Source: CAZRCG01 sp964598565
GTDB lineage: Bacteria; Bdellovibrionota; UBA2394
Assembly (NCBI GenBank): GCA_964598565.1
Contig: CAZRCG010000004.1
Span: 186,001 to 250,000, forward strand
DNA length: 64,000 bases
Direction of reading: 5' to 3'
Under the pieces are notes generated by a model. That model searched no databases. It was not told the DNA's origin and saw only the letters and a program-made list of their open reading frames with translations. The position numbers and the translations under genes were made by a program. Position 1 is the first letter of the stretch. Each line of letters begins with the position of its first letter. This document shows positions 52,728 through 61,663 of this stretch, piece by piece.

Positions 52728-53203
52728 TGCCATGCCCCCTTTAAGCGATCTCGCGTGACGATCAAATGCTCCGAGATAACTTTCGTTTCTGCCAAGAGCG
52801 GCATAAAATTAAAATCTCCCGTCCACCTCGGCACAATATGCTGATGCACATGCTGGTCAATGCCGGCACCAGCGACTCGACCTAAATTCACCCCAATATT
52901 GAAGGCCTCACACTGTAGTTCGCGACGAAAGACGGTGATAGCCTTTTGAGTGAGTTGGCTCATTTCAAGAAGAGTCTCCGACAAAAGCTTGGTCCAATCA
53001 CTTTCGTGTAAATAAGGAACTACCATGATATGCCCATGAGTATACGGATAACGATTCATCACCACATAATTTAAGCGACCCCGATAAATAATGAGATCAA
53101 GTTCAGAATTGTTTGACTCTGGAATTTCACACAAAACACATGTTTTAAATTGAGATCCTCTCTCAATAAATTCCATTCTCCAAGGTGCAAAGAGTGTGTC
53201 CAT
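52724..53203 (-). CDS. HIT-family nucleotide hydrolase/transferase
   Basis: About 159 residues from the ATG at 53203 (a TTG at 53212 is in frame but lacks a better ribosome site). The histidine triad is QHVHQHIVPRW. An N-terminal APWRMEF…CVLC segment and the YPYTHGHIMVVPY strand resemble the Ap4A phosphorylase-like HIT branch. The GVNLGRVAGAGIDQHVHQH context also fits it. It acts on dinucleoside polyphosphates or nucleoside phosphoramidates. It is encoded between sppA and the LapA-like gene on the same strand. Confidence 0.88.
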   Translation of the reverse strand: MDTLFAPWRMEFIERGSQFKTCVLCEIPESNNSELDLIIYRGRLNYVVMNRYPYTHGHIMVVPYLHESDWTKLLSETLLEMSQLTQKAITVFRRELQCEAFNIGVNLGRVAGAGIDQHVHQHIVPRWTGDFNFMPLLAETKVISEHLIVTRDRLKGAWQ

Positions 53204-53221
53204 GACTAGCAACTGTCTTTA

Positions 53222-54100
53222 TTAAAAGCCCATATAGTAGGTTTGAAGAGATTGCTGAAACAGTGATTTCAATTCACCCTTCAGGGGTTGAATCATAGAG
53301 CCCATAAAATAGTCTGCCCAAGACTCTGGCTTTCGCGACAGATAAGCTAGCTCTACATCGTGAGTAATTTTACCGAGTTCCTTGGCCTTTAAGACAGCAT
53401 CCTGAAATGTTCCCAAACTATCGACGAGCCCCCACTCTAAGGCCTGCTCTCCGTTAACAATACGACCATCAGACAGAGCGGTAACGACTGAATCTTTCAA
53501 CTTTCGCTCTTCTACCACTGTTTTTTTAAAGGTTTTAAATGTCATATCAATTAAATCTTCGAAAAGTTTTTTAGCACGTGGGTCCAAAGGCTTTGTCGGA
53601 TTGCCAGCGTCTTTTAACTCTCCAGAACGCACCGTCACAGGATCCAGCAACAATTTGTTCATCAAGCGAGACACATTCATCAACTGAACGAGCACGCCCA
53701 TAGAGCCGGTAATCGTTCCCGGCAGTGCCATCAAATGGCTGCCCCCCAACGACACATAGAGCCCCCCGCTGCCTGCCATATCCCCCATCGTTACTACGAT
53801 GGGTTTTGAGGCCCTGAGGCGCTTCAGTTCCATATAAATTTCTTGAGAAGCCCCCACAGCGCCGCCAGGCGAGTTCACTCGTACGACAACCGCCTTATAG
53901 TCATTTGCTTCAGAAGCCCTTTGAATCTGCTCCAAGATAGGAAGGCTCTCGTCAATGACACCCTCAATTTCAATTACCGCAATATTGCCGCGACTCAGAT
54001 GCCGATCTTTGCCGCCTGAAAATGACGATAGCCCTCCAAAGAGGGCTATCAAAACACCGATACAACCTAAAACAATTAAAAATCGAATAAAGCCAGACAC
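53222..54100 (-). CDS. sppA: Signal peptide peptidase SppA (36K type)
   Basis: 292 residues, GTG start at 54100. One N-terminal transmembrane helix (FLIVLGCIGVLIALFGGL). The catalytic dyad matches Bacillus SppA: Ser 111 in GDMAGSGGLYVSLGG and Lys 163 in SGELKDAGNPTKP, 52 residues apart. VVRVNSPGGAVGASQE marks the crotonase-like core. It degrades cleaved signal peptides in the inner membrane. It lies 40 bases after rpsA on the same strand. Confidence 0.93.
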   Translation of the reverse strand: MSGFIRFLIVLGCIGVLIALFGGLSSFSGGKDRHLSRGNIAVIEIEGVIDESLPILEQIQRASEANDYKAVVVRVNSPGGAVGASQEIYMELKRLRASKPIVVTMGDMAGSGGLYVSLGGSHLMALPGTITGSMGVLVQLMNVSRLMNKLLLDPVTVRSGELKDAGNPTKPLDPRAKKLFEDLIDMTFKTFKKTVVEERKLKDSVVTALSDGRIVNGEQALEWGLVDSLGTFQDAVLKAKELGKITHDVELAYLSRKPESWADYFMGSMIQPLKGELKSLFQQSLQTYYMGF

Positions 54101-54139
54101 AGGTCAGAGCTTATCAAAGCCCCGACCCAGATCCAACGA

Positions 54140-55864
54140 CTAAGAGTTAGATTTCTTGAGAGCATCTCCGAGCGAGCTCGATAGGCCCGAATCGTTACCC
54201 ATATACTTCTTCATCTCTTGCTGAGATTCGCGACGTTTCAGCGCCTTGATCGAAAGCGAAAGCTTTCGCTCGCGAGTATCCATCGAAATTACCTCGACTT
54301 CAACCTCTTGACCCTCTGAAACGGCAGAAGCTACAGACTCTACCTTCTCGTCAGAAAGTTCCGATACATGGATCAAACCTTCAACTTCCGGCATCACTTC
54401 TACAAAGGCTCCAAAATCTGCTAATCTCACGATCTTGCCCTTGATTCTTGTTCCAGGAGTTAACTTTTTCTCTGCCCGATCCCAAGGATCTTCGCTCATC
54501 TGCTTAATACCCAGAGAGAACTTCTCATGATCTACATCGATATGCAGGACCTTCGCTTCAATCTCTTGGCCTCTTTGATACAGTTCCGCGGGATTTTTGC
54601 TCTTTCCAGACCATGTCAAATCCGAGATATGGACCAAACCATCAATGCCGTCTTCGACTGTCACGAAAATACCGAAGTCCGTAATATTCGATACTTTACC
54701 CTTCACAGCGGAACCCACAGGATACTTGTAGACCAAGGCTTCCCACGGATTTGTCTCAAGCTGCTTCAAGCCAAGAGAAATCTTTTTGTTCTCGGCGTCA
54801 ACCTCAAGCACCTTGGCCTCCACTTCTTGGCCAACTGTCAAAAGCTTGCTGGGATTCTTAATTTTCTTATTCCATGACATTTCTGAAATATGAATCAACC
54901 CTTCTACACCATCTTGAACCTGAATAAAGGCTCCATAGTTGGTGAGACTCACGACTTTACCCTTGACGACAGAGCCGGAGGGAAAATGAGAAGGCACTGA
55001 CAACCAAGGATCTTCACTCAACTGTTTGAGACCCAAAGACACTCGTTGTTTCTCACGATCATATTTCAAGACTTTAACCTTTATAGGATCGCCCACGCGG
55101 AAGAGCTTTTGAGGATTCTCAGCCCGCCCCCACGAAATATCCGTCACGTGAAGCAAACCGTCCATACCCCCAAGATCCACAAAGACCCCATAATCTGTAA
55201 GATTCTTGATAATACCTTCAACCTCTTGACCTTCTTCAAGCGTACTCAAGATCTCCGTCTTACGAGTATCGCGCTCTTGCTCGAGTACGGCTCGACGCGA
55301 AAGAACAATATTTCCACGACGTTTATTAAACTTAACAATTCGGCATTTAACGGTTTGATTGATAAACGAATCGAGATCTTTTACAGGAATCAAACCAATT
55401 TGCGAACCGGGCAGAAACGCTTTGACGCCGATATCGACGACGAGGCCACCCTTAACTCGGTCAACCACATAGCCTTCAACCACAGCGCCTTTTTCAAAGA
55501 CTTCGGCAATTTCGTCCCATATTTTGAAGCGGTCTGCTTTCTCTTTAGACAGAGCTAAAACGCCGTTGTCATCTTCAAGAGTCTCAATGTAGACTAATAG
55601 GTCATCTCCAGGCTGAACTTGATAGACCCCTGCTTCATCTCTCTCGAATTCATGTATTTCAACCAGACCTTCTGATTTGAACCCGATGTCCACAACCACA
55701 TGCTCGTCGCGAACAGCGACGACATGTCCTGGAACCACTTCTCCTGCTTTGAATTTTTTCTCTCGATCGTAGGACTCTTGGAGGAGCCTTTCGAATTCCG
55801 TATTATCACCAACATTTGCACTCAGACCTGCCTGAGCGTCTGGATATTTTAATGCCATAGCCAA
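54140..55864 (-). CDS. rpsA: 30S ribosomal protein S1
   Basis: 574 residues with six S1 (OB-fold) repeats, as in Gram-negative S1; repeats 3-6 are the clearest (IIKNLTDYGVFVDLGGMDGL, VVSLTNYGAFIQVQDGVEGL, VSNITDFGIFVTVEDGIDGL, IVRLADFGAFVEVMPEVEGL). It binds mRNA and the 30S subunit. The start is read as TTG at 55864, 11 bases after GGAG; an ATG two codons later is the alternative. cmk is encoded upstream, the common cmk-rpsA order. Confidence 0.96.
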   Translation of the reverse strand: MAMALKYPDAQAGLSANVGDNTEFERLLQESYDREKKFKAGEVVPGHVVAVRDEHVVVDIGFKSEGLVEIHEFERDEAGVYQVQPGDDLLVYIETLEDDNGVLALSKEKADRFKIWDEIAEVFEKGAVVEGYVVDRVKGGLVVDIGVKAFLPGSQIGLIPVKDLDSFINQTVKCRIVKFNKRRGNIVLSRRAVLEQERDTRKTEILSTLEEGQEVEGIIKNLTDYGVFVDLGGMDGLLHVTDISWGRAENPQKLFRVGDPIKVKVLKYDREKQRVSLGLKQLSEDPWLSVPSHFPSGSVVKGKVVSLTNYGAFIQVQDGVEGLIHISEMSWNKKIKNPSKLLTVGQEVEAKVLEVDAENKKISLGLKQLETNPWEALVYKYPVGSAVKGKVSNITDFGIFVTVEDGIDGLVHISDLTWSGKSKNPAELYQRGQEIEAKVLHIDVDHEKFSLGIKQMSEDPWDRAEKKLTPGTRIKGKIVRLADFGAFVEVMPEVEGLIHVSELSDEKVESVASAVSEGQEVEVEVISMDTRERKLSLSIKALKRRESQQEMKKYMGNDSGLSSSLGDALKKSNS

Positions 55865-55917
55865 AATGAGTTAATCTCCTTCCGCGATCTTCTTATGTGA
55901 AGACCCATTGGGTTTCA

Positions 55918-55946
55918 TTGGTAACGGCTTTCCCAACATTCGTCAA
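55918..55946 (-). promoter_or_regulatory. Possible promoter of rpsA
   Basis: On the minus strand TTGACG (55946-55941) is followed after 17 bases by TACCAA (55923-55918). The -35 element matches five of six consensus bases, the -10 only about three. It lies ~55 bases before the rpsA start, in the 106-base gap after cmk. Weak by eye; transcript mapping would be needed. Confidence 0.25.
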
Positions 55947-55970
55947 AGGAAAGGACATCAAAAATAGGGC

Positions 55971-56726
55971 CTATCTCTCAGGCCTTAGGGTCCTTGAAGG
56001 GCCTTCGACCGATCGAATGATTCGCGCTACTACCTCGTCTAGGCTCAGCCCAGTGGTATCGATAACCATGGCACCAGGCGCCGACACTAAGGGACTCTCT
56101 GCTCTTGAGGAGTCTTGATGGTCTCGAGCTAAGAGGTCCTTTAAAATTTCGTCGTAAGAAAATGTGACAGACCCCTGTGACCTTGAGTCATCAGTCCGCT
56201 CACCTTGCGAGGTCAGACTCTGTGACCGCAGTTCTTCGAATCGACGCCTCGCGCGCTCTTCAGAGCTGGCTGTGACGTAAAACTTATAGGGAGAATCTGG
56301 AAAAATCACCGTGGCAGCGTCGCGCCCCTCGACAACGGCTCCTCGTTCACGGCCCAGACGCTGCTGTTGTTCCACCATGATCTTTCGCAGCAATCCCATT
56401 TTAGCAATGGTACTGGCCGCCATCGAAACTTCAGGGCTTCGAATCTCCGCCCCCAAAGCCTGTATCTGACCATTCGGCAAACGAACTTCAGAAATAAGTC
56501 GCCCGGTGTCGTTACGAAACTGAAACTGAAGCTCTTGGGCAATCGCACAGCATCCGGCTTCGTCCGACAGGGAAACACCCCGCTGAAGCGCCTCCAAAGC
56601 GACTCGCCGATACATCGCGCCCGTATCCAGACAGGGTAATTTAAGATGAAGTGCCACCCGCCTAGCGATGGTTGTTTTACCAGAGCCCGATGGCCCATCG
56701 AGCGTCACGATAAACGGAGCACTCAC
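55971..56726 (-). CDS. cmk: Cytidylate kinase
   Basis: 251 residues. The P-loop is LDGPSGSGKTTIARRVA (9-25) and the CMP-binding region LDTGAMYRRVAL follows. The lid-like VVEGRDAATVIFPDSPYKFYV with AKRR-like SSEERARRRFEEL is characteristic of Cmk. It phosphorylates CMP and dCMP. The start is GTG at 56726, with AGGA eight bases upstream, overlapping the accA stop (GTGA). Somewhat longer than E. coli Cmk (227) owing to a Ser-rich insert near 175. Confidence 0.95.
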   Translation of the reverse strand: MSAPFIVTLDGPSGSGKTTIARRVALHLKLPCLDTGAMYRRVALEALQRGVSLSDEAGCCAIAQELQFQFRNDTGRLISEVRLPNGQIQALGAEIRSPEVSMAASTIAKMGLLRKIMVEQQQRLGRERGAVVEGRDAATVIFPDSPYKFYVTASSEERARRRFEELRSQSLTSQGERTDDSRSQGSVTFSYDEILKDLLARDHQDSSRAESPLVSAPGAMVIDTTGLSLDEVVARIIRSVEGPSRTLRPER

Positions 56727-57802
56727 CTTGGAGTCCTAACGCCCGTTAGATGTGATTTGTTCTGCGTCGAATTGGTACGTGCACTACCTTCCTCAGATTC
56801 CGCTAACCCTCGAAATGGACTACCCTGAGACCGCAATCGATTGTAGCGATCGATAATAAGCTGCGATTCATCCACCGCGACGAGCGAGGCCAATTCACGC
56901 TCCAATATTGGCTTTAGACTTTGGGCTGCTGAGACAAAGTCACGATGAGCGCCCCCCAGTGGCTCTTTGACAATAACATCACAGATACCAAAGGCTAACG
57001 CATCTTGGGCACTCAGTTTTAGCGCTTGAGCAGCCGTGGAGGCTTTGGCCGCGTCTTTCCACGTTATGGCGGCGCATCCTTCGGGGGAAATGACGGAGTA
57101 AGTGGCATATTGAAACATAAGGAGCCGGTCAGATACTGCGATAGCGAGAGCCCCACCCGAACCCCCCTCACCTATCACCACAGAGATAATCGGCACCCGT
57201 AAGCCCGACATTTCCATTATATTGCGCGCGATCGCCTCGGCTTGTCCGCGCTCTTCGGCATCAAGACCGGGATACGCTCCTGGGGTATCGATCCAAGTGA
57301 TGACCGGTATTTTCCACTGCTCAGCCAACTTCATTAGACGCAGGGCCTTTCGGTAGCCTTCGGGCCGAGGCATCCCAAAATTGCGCATCTGATTCTCGGC
57401 CGTCGATTTACCTTTCTGATGACCGAGCATCATCACCGTCGTACCAGAGAAGGAAGCCAGGCCCCCGACAACGGCTTGGTCATCTGAAAATGCTCGATCG
57501 CCCCTAAGCTCCACAAAATCGTCTGCCAAATACTGCACAAAATCGAGCGTCGTAGGCCTATCGGGGTGACGAGACAACTGCACCACCTGATACGCGCTCA
57601 ACGAGGTGCTGATAGACTCCAAAAGTTTCTTCGATTTTCGCTCAAGGGATTCTATCTCATCTCCCAGCTCCAACGAAGGGTCACTCATGCTGCGAAGTTT
57701 TTCAATCTCATCATCAAGAAGCTGAAGGGAGCGTTCGAATTCTAAATAACGTCGTTTCCTCATGAGTCCACTACGGTAGACCGAATTCGCTCGAAGGATC
57801 AA
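56723..57802 (-). CDS. accA: Acetyl-CoA carboxylase carboxyltransferase alpha subunit
   Basis: 359 residues. AccA motifs: LSRHPDRPTTLDFVQYL, ELRGDRAFSDDQAVVGGLA, NFGMPRPEGYRKALRLM, IDTPGAYPGLDAEERGQ, VIGEGGSGGALAIAVSD and YSVISPEGCAAI. With AccD (not here) it makes malonyl-CoA. The TTG at 57802 has AAGGA eight bases upstream, while family alignment favours the ATG at 57763 (MRKRRYLEFE, like E. coli MSLNFLDFE); I report the former, with the latter as a real alternative. A ~40-residue polar tail ends it. Followed by cmk. Confidence 0.95.
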   Translation of the reverse strand: MILRANSVYRSGLMRKRRYLEFERSLQLLDDEIEKLRSMSDPSLELGDEIESLERKSKKLLESISTSLSAYQVVQLSRHPDRPTTLDFVQYLADDFVELRGDRAFSDDQAVVGGLASFSGTTVMMLGHQKGKSTAENQMRNFGMPRPEGYRKALRLMKLAEQWKIPVITWIDTPGAYPGLDAEERGQAEAIARNIMEMSGLRVPIISVVIGEGGSGGALAIAVSDRLLMFQYATYSVISPEGCAAITWKDAAKASTAAQALKLSAQDALAFGICDVIVKEPLGGAHRDFVSAAQSLKPILERELASLVAVDESQLIIDRYNRLRSQGSPFRGLAESEEGSARTNSTQNKSHLTGVRTPR

Positions 57803-57822
57803 TCAAGGGGTCCTTAATTTCA

Positions 57823-58938
57823 TCAGAAGGCCCATTTTTGAAGACGTTCTTGGTAAAGCCGCTTAAGCAGGCGTAAGTTTTGTTTGTTCATAGGAAGTCT
57901 TTCAATCACAGGACGCTGAAGCTCCGCTTCTTTAAAAAACCGCTCCAAATACCGCTGCAGCAGAACTTGAATCTCAGGGCCAAGGGCCATTGACGCCTTT
58001 GGAACCGTTTGTGTTGCCAGAGCTATCATAAGGACAAGTCTTAGAAGGGCATCTGTAGTCGATCGATCCCTCCAAGAACTCGTTTGTGCCAAATCTGCGG
58101 CCAGCGTCTGAAAATCTGTGGGAATTACCATCGACTCCGGCATCGCCATCACAAGAGTATCGTCTAAACCTGCCAGTAAGCGGCTCGCAAATGCATGCAT
58201 CGACGAAAGCTCGAGCGAAAGACGTCTGTCAGACCTCAGACTATTTAAATAATATTGCAAATATTGCCTGGCTTCTTCATCGCGTTGCGAAGATTTAGTC
58301 CATATCATCGAACGATAATCTTGCACAGCCTTCAAGATCACGCTCTCATGGAGGCTGCGATGATCACTCGCAATCTCATTTAATCGGCCTTCAAGCTGCT
58401 GTAAAATCGCTCGAGCCTCGAACGCCTGCGGATAACTATTTTGAGAGACCACGTAGATGTAATAGGCGATGGCACCAACGACATCTCCTCGCTCATGGGG
58501 AGTCGATGCCTCGCTCAGCTGCCGCTGCATTCGACCGACCTCCATAAGATCGCCTTTCTGTATGCGATCCACCATAGGCAGACGCCCTTCGACACAATGG
58601 GTGCCCTTGCTCGCCAATGAAACGCCCCGCTCTATCGCAGTCACAATATCTGGAAAAGCTTGGGCGTCGCCTTCTCGAATGTGAAAGTCAAATGCGTAGC
58701 TCAACAAATTTGCCGAGTTATTGCCTGTCAGGGTTCCCGTAGCGATCGCCATCAATAGAGCTCGACATCCCTTGCTGGGAGCCGCGACAGCGCTGGTCAT
58801 TACCCCAAGCCCGACGCTCGTCACTACCCCAAGATTTAGGAATACCACGAACGTCCTTGCTAATAAATACAAGCAAAGACTCCTGCAAGTTTTTGAACGG
58901 CTCTGTCGAGCTGCATGACCGCTGGTCAGGCATTCCAT
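57823..58938 (-). CDS. Secreted helical protein of unknown function
   Basis: About 371 residues from the ATG at 58938, which has GTGGGG upstream and a signal peptide ahead (hydrophobic LYLLARTFVVFLNLGVV…TSAVAA); codons at 58971 and 58977 would add ~13 residues. The mature part is strongly helical with many Gln, Arg and Leu, two or three Cys near the N-terminus and no recognised domain; it could be TPR-like or all-alpha. It lies between miaA and accA on the same strand, ending 20 bases before accA. Function unknown. Confidence 0.6.
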   Translation of the reverse strand: MECLTSGHAARQSRSKTCRSLCLYLLARTFVVFLNLGVVTSVGLGVMTSAVAAPSKGCRALLMAIATGTLTGNNSANLLSYAFDFHIREGDAQAFPDIVTAIERGVSLASKGTHCVEGRLPMVDRIQKGDLMEVGRMQRQLSEASTPHERGDVVGAIAYYIYVVSQNSYPQAFEARAILQQLEGRLNEIASDHRSLHESVILKAVQDYRSMIWTKSSQRDEEARQYLQYYLNSLRSDRRLSLELSSMHAFASRLLAGLDDTLVMAMPESMVIPTDFQTLAADLAQTSSWRDRSTTDALLRLVLMIALATQTVPKASMALGPEIQVLLQRYLERFFKEAELQRPVIERLPMNKQNLRLLKRLYQERLQKWAF

Positions 58939-59145
58939 AACATCCCCACTTCCAATAAGTATTTTTCCCATCAACACTATGATGCGTTGCTCCAGTCGCT
59001 GTTGAAGCGCCGTAAAAGTTAGACGTACCGCAAAATGGGCTCGAGCGCTAGAGAATTAATGAAGAATTCGTCATATTTAAGAAAGTTAAATCTAAAATAT
59101 CCGCCTGAAGGGCTCATCGTCCCATTAAAAGCGCCCTCAATTTGG

Positions 59146-59802
59146 TCACCTGGCTTTAGAAAATTCACCTTGAATCCATCGACAGTTTGCCGAAGGGGGA
59201 GCGAACTTGCGAAGCCATGTCCATTGGCGTTTTGCCAGTCGCCGAGTATCGCGCTTCCACAGCTCAATCGCACGATCTTTGGTCACCCGACCTGATAAGA
59301 ACTCGAACAAATGAGTCAGTCCGATAGCCTTCACTCGAATCTCGGACGCTCGCGGAAACAGAGCCTCCGCTTCAGAAATGGCCCCTCTTTCAATCATCGA
59401 ATCCACACGACAATCGAGCTCTTGGTAGAGACGATCACGAGCAGGGTCTAAAACAATCATTGAAAAAGGATGGCGAGGACTCCCCTGAAACGGCGTCCCC
59501 TTACGTCGATCGTCATCGAGACCATAGATCAGTGCACCCAAATAAAGCCCAAAACCTACCCACACATTACCGTCTTGCAGGTAAGGCTCTGCTTCTTTTG
59601 AGAAGGATCCCGCCGATGTGGGTTCAAATAAGGAGCGGTCGGCGACAAAGCGATAGCGATCACGATACTCTGGTTGATTCGACAATATAGGGATTTCTCG
59701 ATAAAACTGAAATGGATCGGCATTAAAGAGTAGACCCTCTTCATGGTCTTCAGCCCATTTCGACTTTCCTGAACCTGTTGGCCCTGTAATAACGCGAATC
59801 AT
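59146..59802 (-). CDS. miaA: Short, divergent tRNA dimethylallyltransferase (MiaA-like)
   Basis: 218 residues against ~300 for normal MiaA. Kept: P-loop GPTGSGKSKWAED (7-19), a D-x-x-Q-x-Y element in FNADPFQFYREIPI, VGFGLYLGALIYGL, VKAIGLTHLFEFLSG and RDTRRLAKRQWTWLRK. Lost or changed: the family's V-G-G-T-G-L-Y becomes VGFGLY, one residue shorter, removing the usual Thr; the zone between ~95 and ~125 is cut down. MiaA adds dimethylallyl to A37 of tRNAs. Its place beside mutL is the common miaA-mutL order. It may be active but reduced, or changed in substrate. Confidence 0.75.
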   Translation of the reverse strand: MIRVITGPTGSGKSKWAEDHEEGLLFNADPFQFYREIPILSNQPEYRDRYRFVADRSLFEPTSAGSFSKEAEPYLQDGNVWVGFGLYLGALIYGLDDDRRKGTPFQGSPRHPFSMIVLDPARDRLYQELDCRVDSMIERGAISEAEALFPRASEIRVKAIGLTHLFEFLSGRVTKDRAIELWKRDTRRLAKRQWTWLRKFAPPSANCRWIQGEFSKAR

Positions 59803-59811
59803 CTGCCCTGA

Positions 59812-61584
59812 TCACTGCACCCGATGAAAAAATTTTTCAAGCTCTCTAATTGTGAGATGCACGAAGGTAGGCCTTCCGTGAGGGCAATAGCCGACCTTAG
59901 GCAGTCTAAAAAAATCAGAAATAAGGCGTCGAGCTTCTTCATCAGGCAAGAAATCATGCGCCCGAACAGCCGCATGGCAAGCCATCGTCGCTAAAGTGTC
60001 ACCTAGCGCATCTTCTAGTGCAGTAGTAGAGCCTTGTAAAAGCGTCTGTAGTATAGCTTCATGCCCACGTTTTACCAGGCTAGGAGTCGCCACAAGATAA
60101 ATAGAACCTGCCGATGGGTCGCGGCCTGCATCATCGTACATGCGTATTTCGTATCCAAGAAACTCAAGCAGACTCTCTCTATCGAGCAGTCCTTCAGCTC
60201 CCTCAAACCTGAGGCGAATAGGAAAGAGCAATCGCTGCGACTCGATTTTCGTCTTTTGTCTTATATGACGCAGAAAATCTTCGTAGAGAATCCGTTCGTG
60301 AAGAGCATGCTGATCAAAAAGCAGCAGGGCGCTTTCACGATTTACAACCAAATAAGTATGATCGATGGAGCCCCAGTAGGTAAACGCAGCATCCTGTTCT
60401 GGAGCAAATTTCATCCTCAACTGAGATTCTACAACTGAGTGCACGCTTGTACTTGATGATGAAGTTTCGACCTGCACCGCCACCTCCGAATCATCGATCT
60501 GAGCCTCAGCACCGATTTCATCGCCAATTTCTTTGTGAATTTCTACGCCGCCTGTTCTGCCGCTCTCGCTGTCAGTTTCCCTCCAGTGGTCACTCTGAAG
60601 ATGCCCTCGAACCGTGTGGATGAGCGCCGAGACAATCTCGTCGCGACATGCCAAACCTACCTCCAATTTTCGCGGATGAATATTGGGATCCACCCACTCA
60701 GGACTCACATTTAGCTTTAAGAGTGCCGACAGATCGCGTGGTCGATCACAGAATGTCTCAAACGCCTTACGTATCGCAAACTCAAGGGCAGCATCTTTGA
60801 TGGGTCGACCATTGATAAAAACCCAGATTCCGGGTCGGGCTGATTTCAGAGCTGACAACTTTACATAATTCAACGTTGCCGAGCCCCAAGCTGCCTCAAT
60901 CAAAATCTCCCGCCAATCCTGCGAGTCCTCTCCATCGAAGGCCCAGGTGAGACGCTCCTGGAGCGACTCGGCAGGCCGCTTCCACAAGCATCGCAGTCCT
61001 TCATAAATCTCGAAGCTCACGTCATGAAATGCGGCGGCGTAACGGCGGCTTATCTCTAGCAAAGCCCTCTTCTCTCCGACCTCCGTCTTTAAGAATTTTC
61101 GTCGCGCTGGCGTCTTTGCAAAGAGGCCCTTAACAGAAATCTTTGTTCCCAAACGCCGATCCACCGACTGTGGCGGCTCCAATTGACCCCACTGCATCGC
61201 CGCACGTCGCCCCGTGCGTTCACTGCGAAGACCGGTTAGAACTTCAACCTCACTCATAATACCCATGGAGTACAGGGCCTCTCCGCGAAAACCATATGAC
61301 CTAAGCGATCGAAGATCTTCCATCGTTTGCAGTTTACTCGTGGCATGCTTCTGAAAAAGATAGGGCAAAGAATCCTCGGCAATGCCATGGCCGTCATCTT
61401 CAATCTCAATGAGCTGCAGACCACCCGCCACAAATCGAATGCGAATGGAAGTCGCCTTCGCATCAAGCGCGTTCTCTATAAGCTCCTTAAGCGCCGATGC
61501 AGGTCGTTCCAGCACTTCTCCAGCTGCAATATGATGAACGGTATGGGGCGGCAAAGGTCGAATCGGTGGGAGCAGTTCGTTCAT
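59812..61584 (-). CDS. mutL: DNA mismatch repair protein MutL with endonuclease motif
   Basis: 590 residues. N-terminal GHKL ATPase: HHIAAGEVLERPASALKELI, ENALDAKAT, IEDDGHGI and RSYGFRGEAL. The C-terminal domain has DQHALHERILYE (~422-433), an exact DQHA(x)2E(x)4E endonuclease motif, plus ACHAAVRAHD (~534) and CPHGRPT (~565), the other metal-site motifs. So this MutL should nick DNA itself, as in bacteria lacking MutH. It is divergent from the SDR gene, with 79 bases between. Confidence 0.96.
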   Translation of the reverse strand: MNELLPPIRPLPPHTVHHIAAGEVLERPASALKELIENALDAKATSIRIRFVAGGLQLIEIEDDGHGIAEDSLPYLFQKHATSKLQTMEDLRSLRSYGFRGEALYSMGIMSEVEVLTGLRSERTGRRAAMQWGQLEPPQSVDRRLGTKISVKGLFAKTPARRKFLKTEVGEKRALLEISRRYAAAFHDVSFEIYEGLRCLWKRPAESLQERLTWAFDGEDSQDWREILIEAAWGSATLNYVKLSALKSARPGIWVFINGRPIKDAALEFAIRKAFETFCDRPRDLSALLKLNVSPEWVDPNIHPRKLEVGLACRDEIVSALIHTVRGHLQSDHWRETDSESGRTGGVEIHKEIGDEIGAEAQIDDSEVAVQVETSSSSTSVHSVVESQLRMKFAPEQDAAFTYWGSIDHTYLVVNRESALLLFDQHALHERILYEDFLRHIRQKTKIESQRLLFPIRLRFEGAEGLLDRESLLEFLGYEIRMYDDAGRDPSAGSIYLVATPSLVKRGHEAILQTLLQGSTTALEDALGDTLATMACHAAVRAHDFLPDEEARRLISDFFRLPKVGYCPHGRPTFVHLTIRELEKFFHRVQ

Positions 61585-61663
61585 GACACCTTCTTAAAGA
61601 GTCGCCCTAAAAAAGAGAATTTAAATTCCACCACCGTCGAAGAAAAAGTACTAGAATGAGCCA

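Noticed and set aside
55046..55558. A 170-codon open frame on the plus strand
   Set aside because: It is antisense to the well-supported rpsA repeats and shows no family pattern.
59019..59273. An 84-codon minus-strand frame overlapping the end of miaA
   Set aside because: It shares most of its length with miaA in another frame and has no ribosome site. The part beyond miaA (59019-59145) looks slightly protein-like but has no start of its own.
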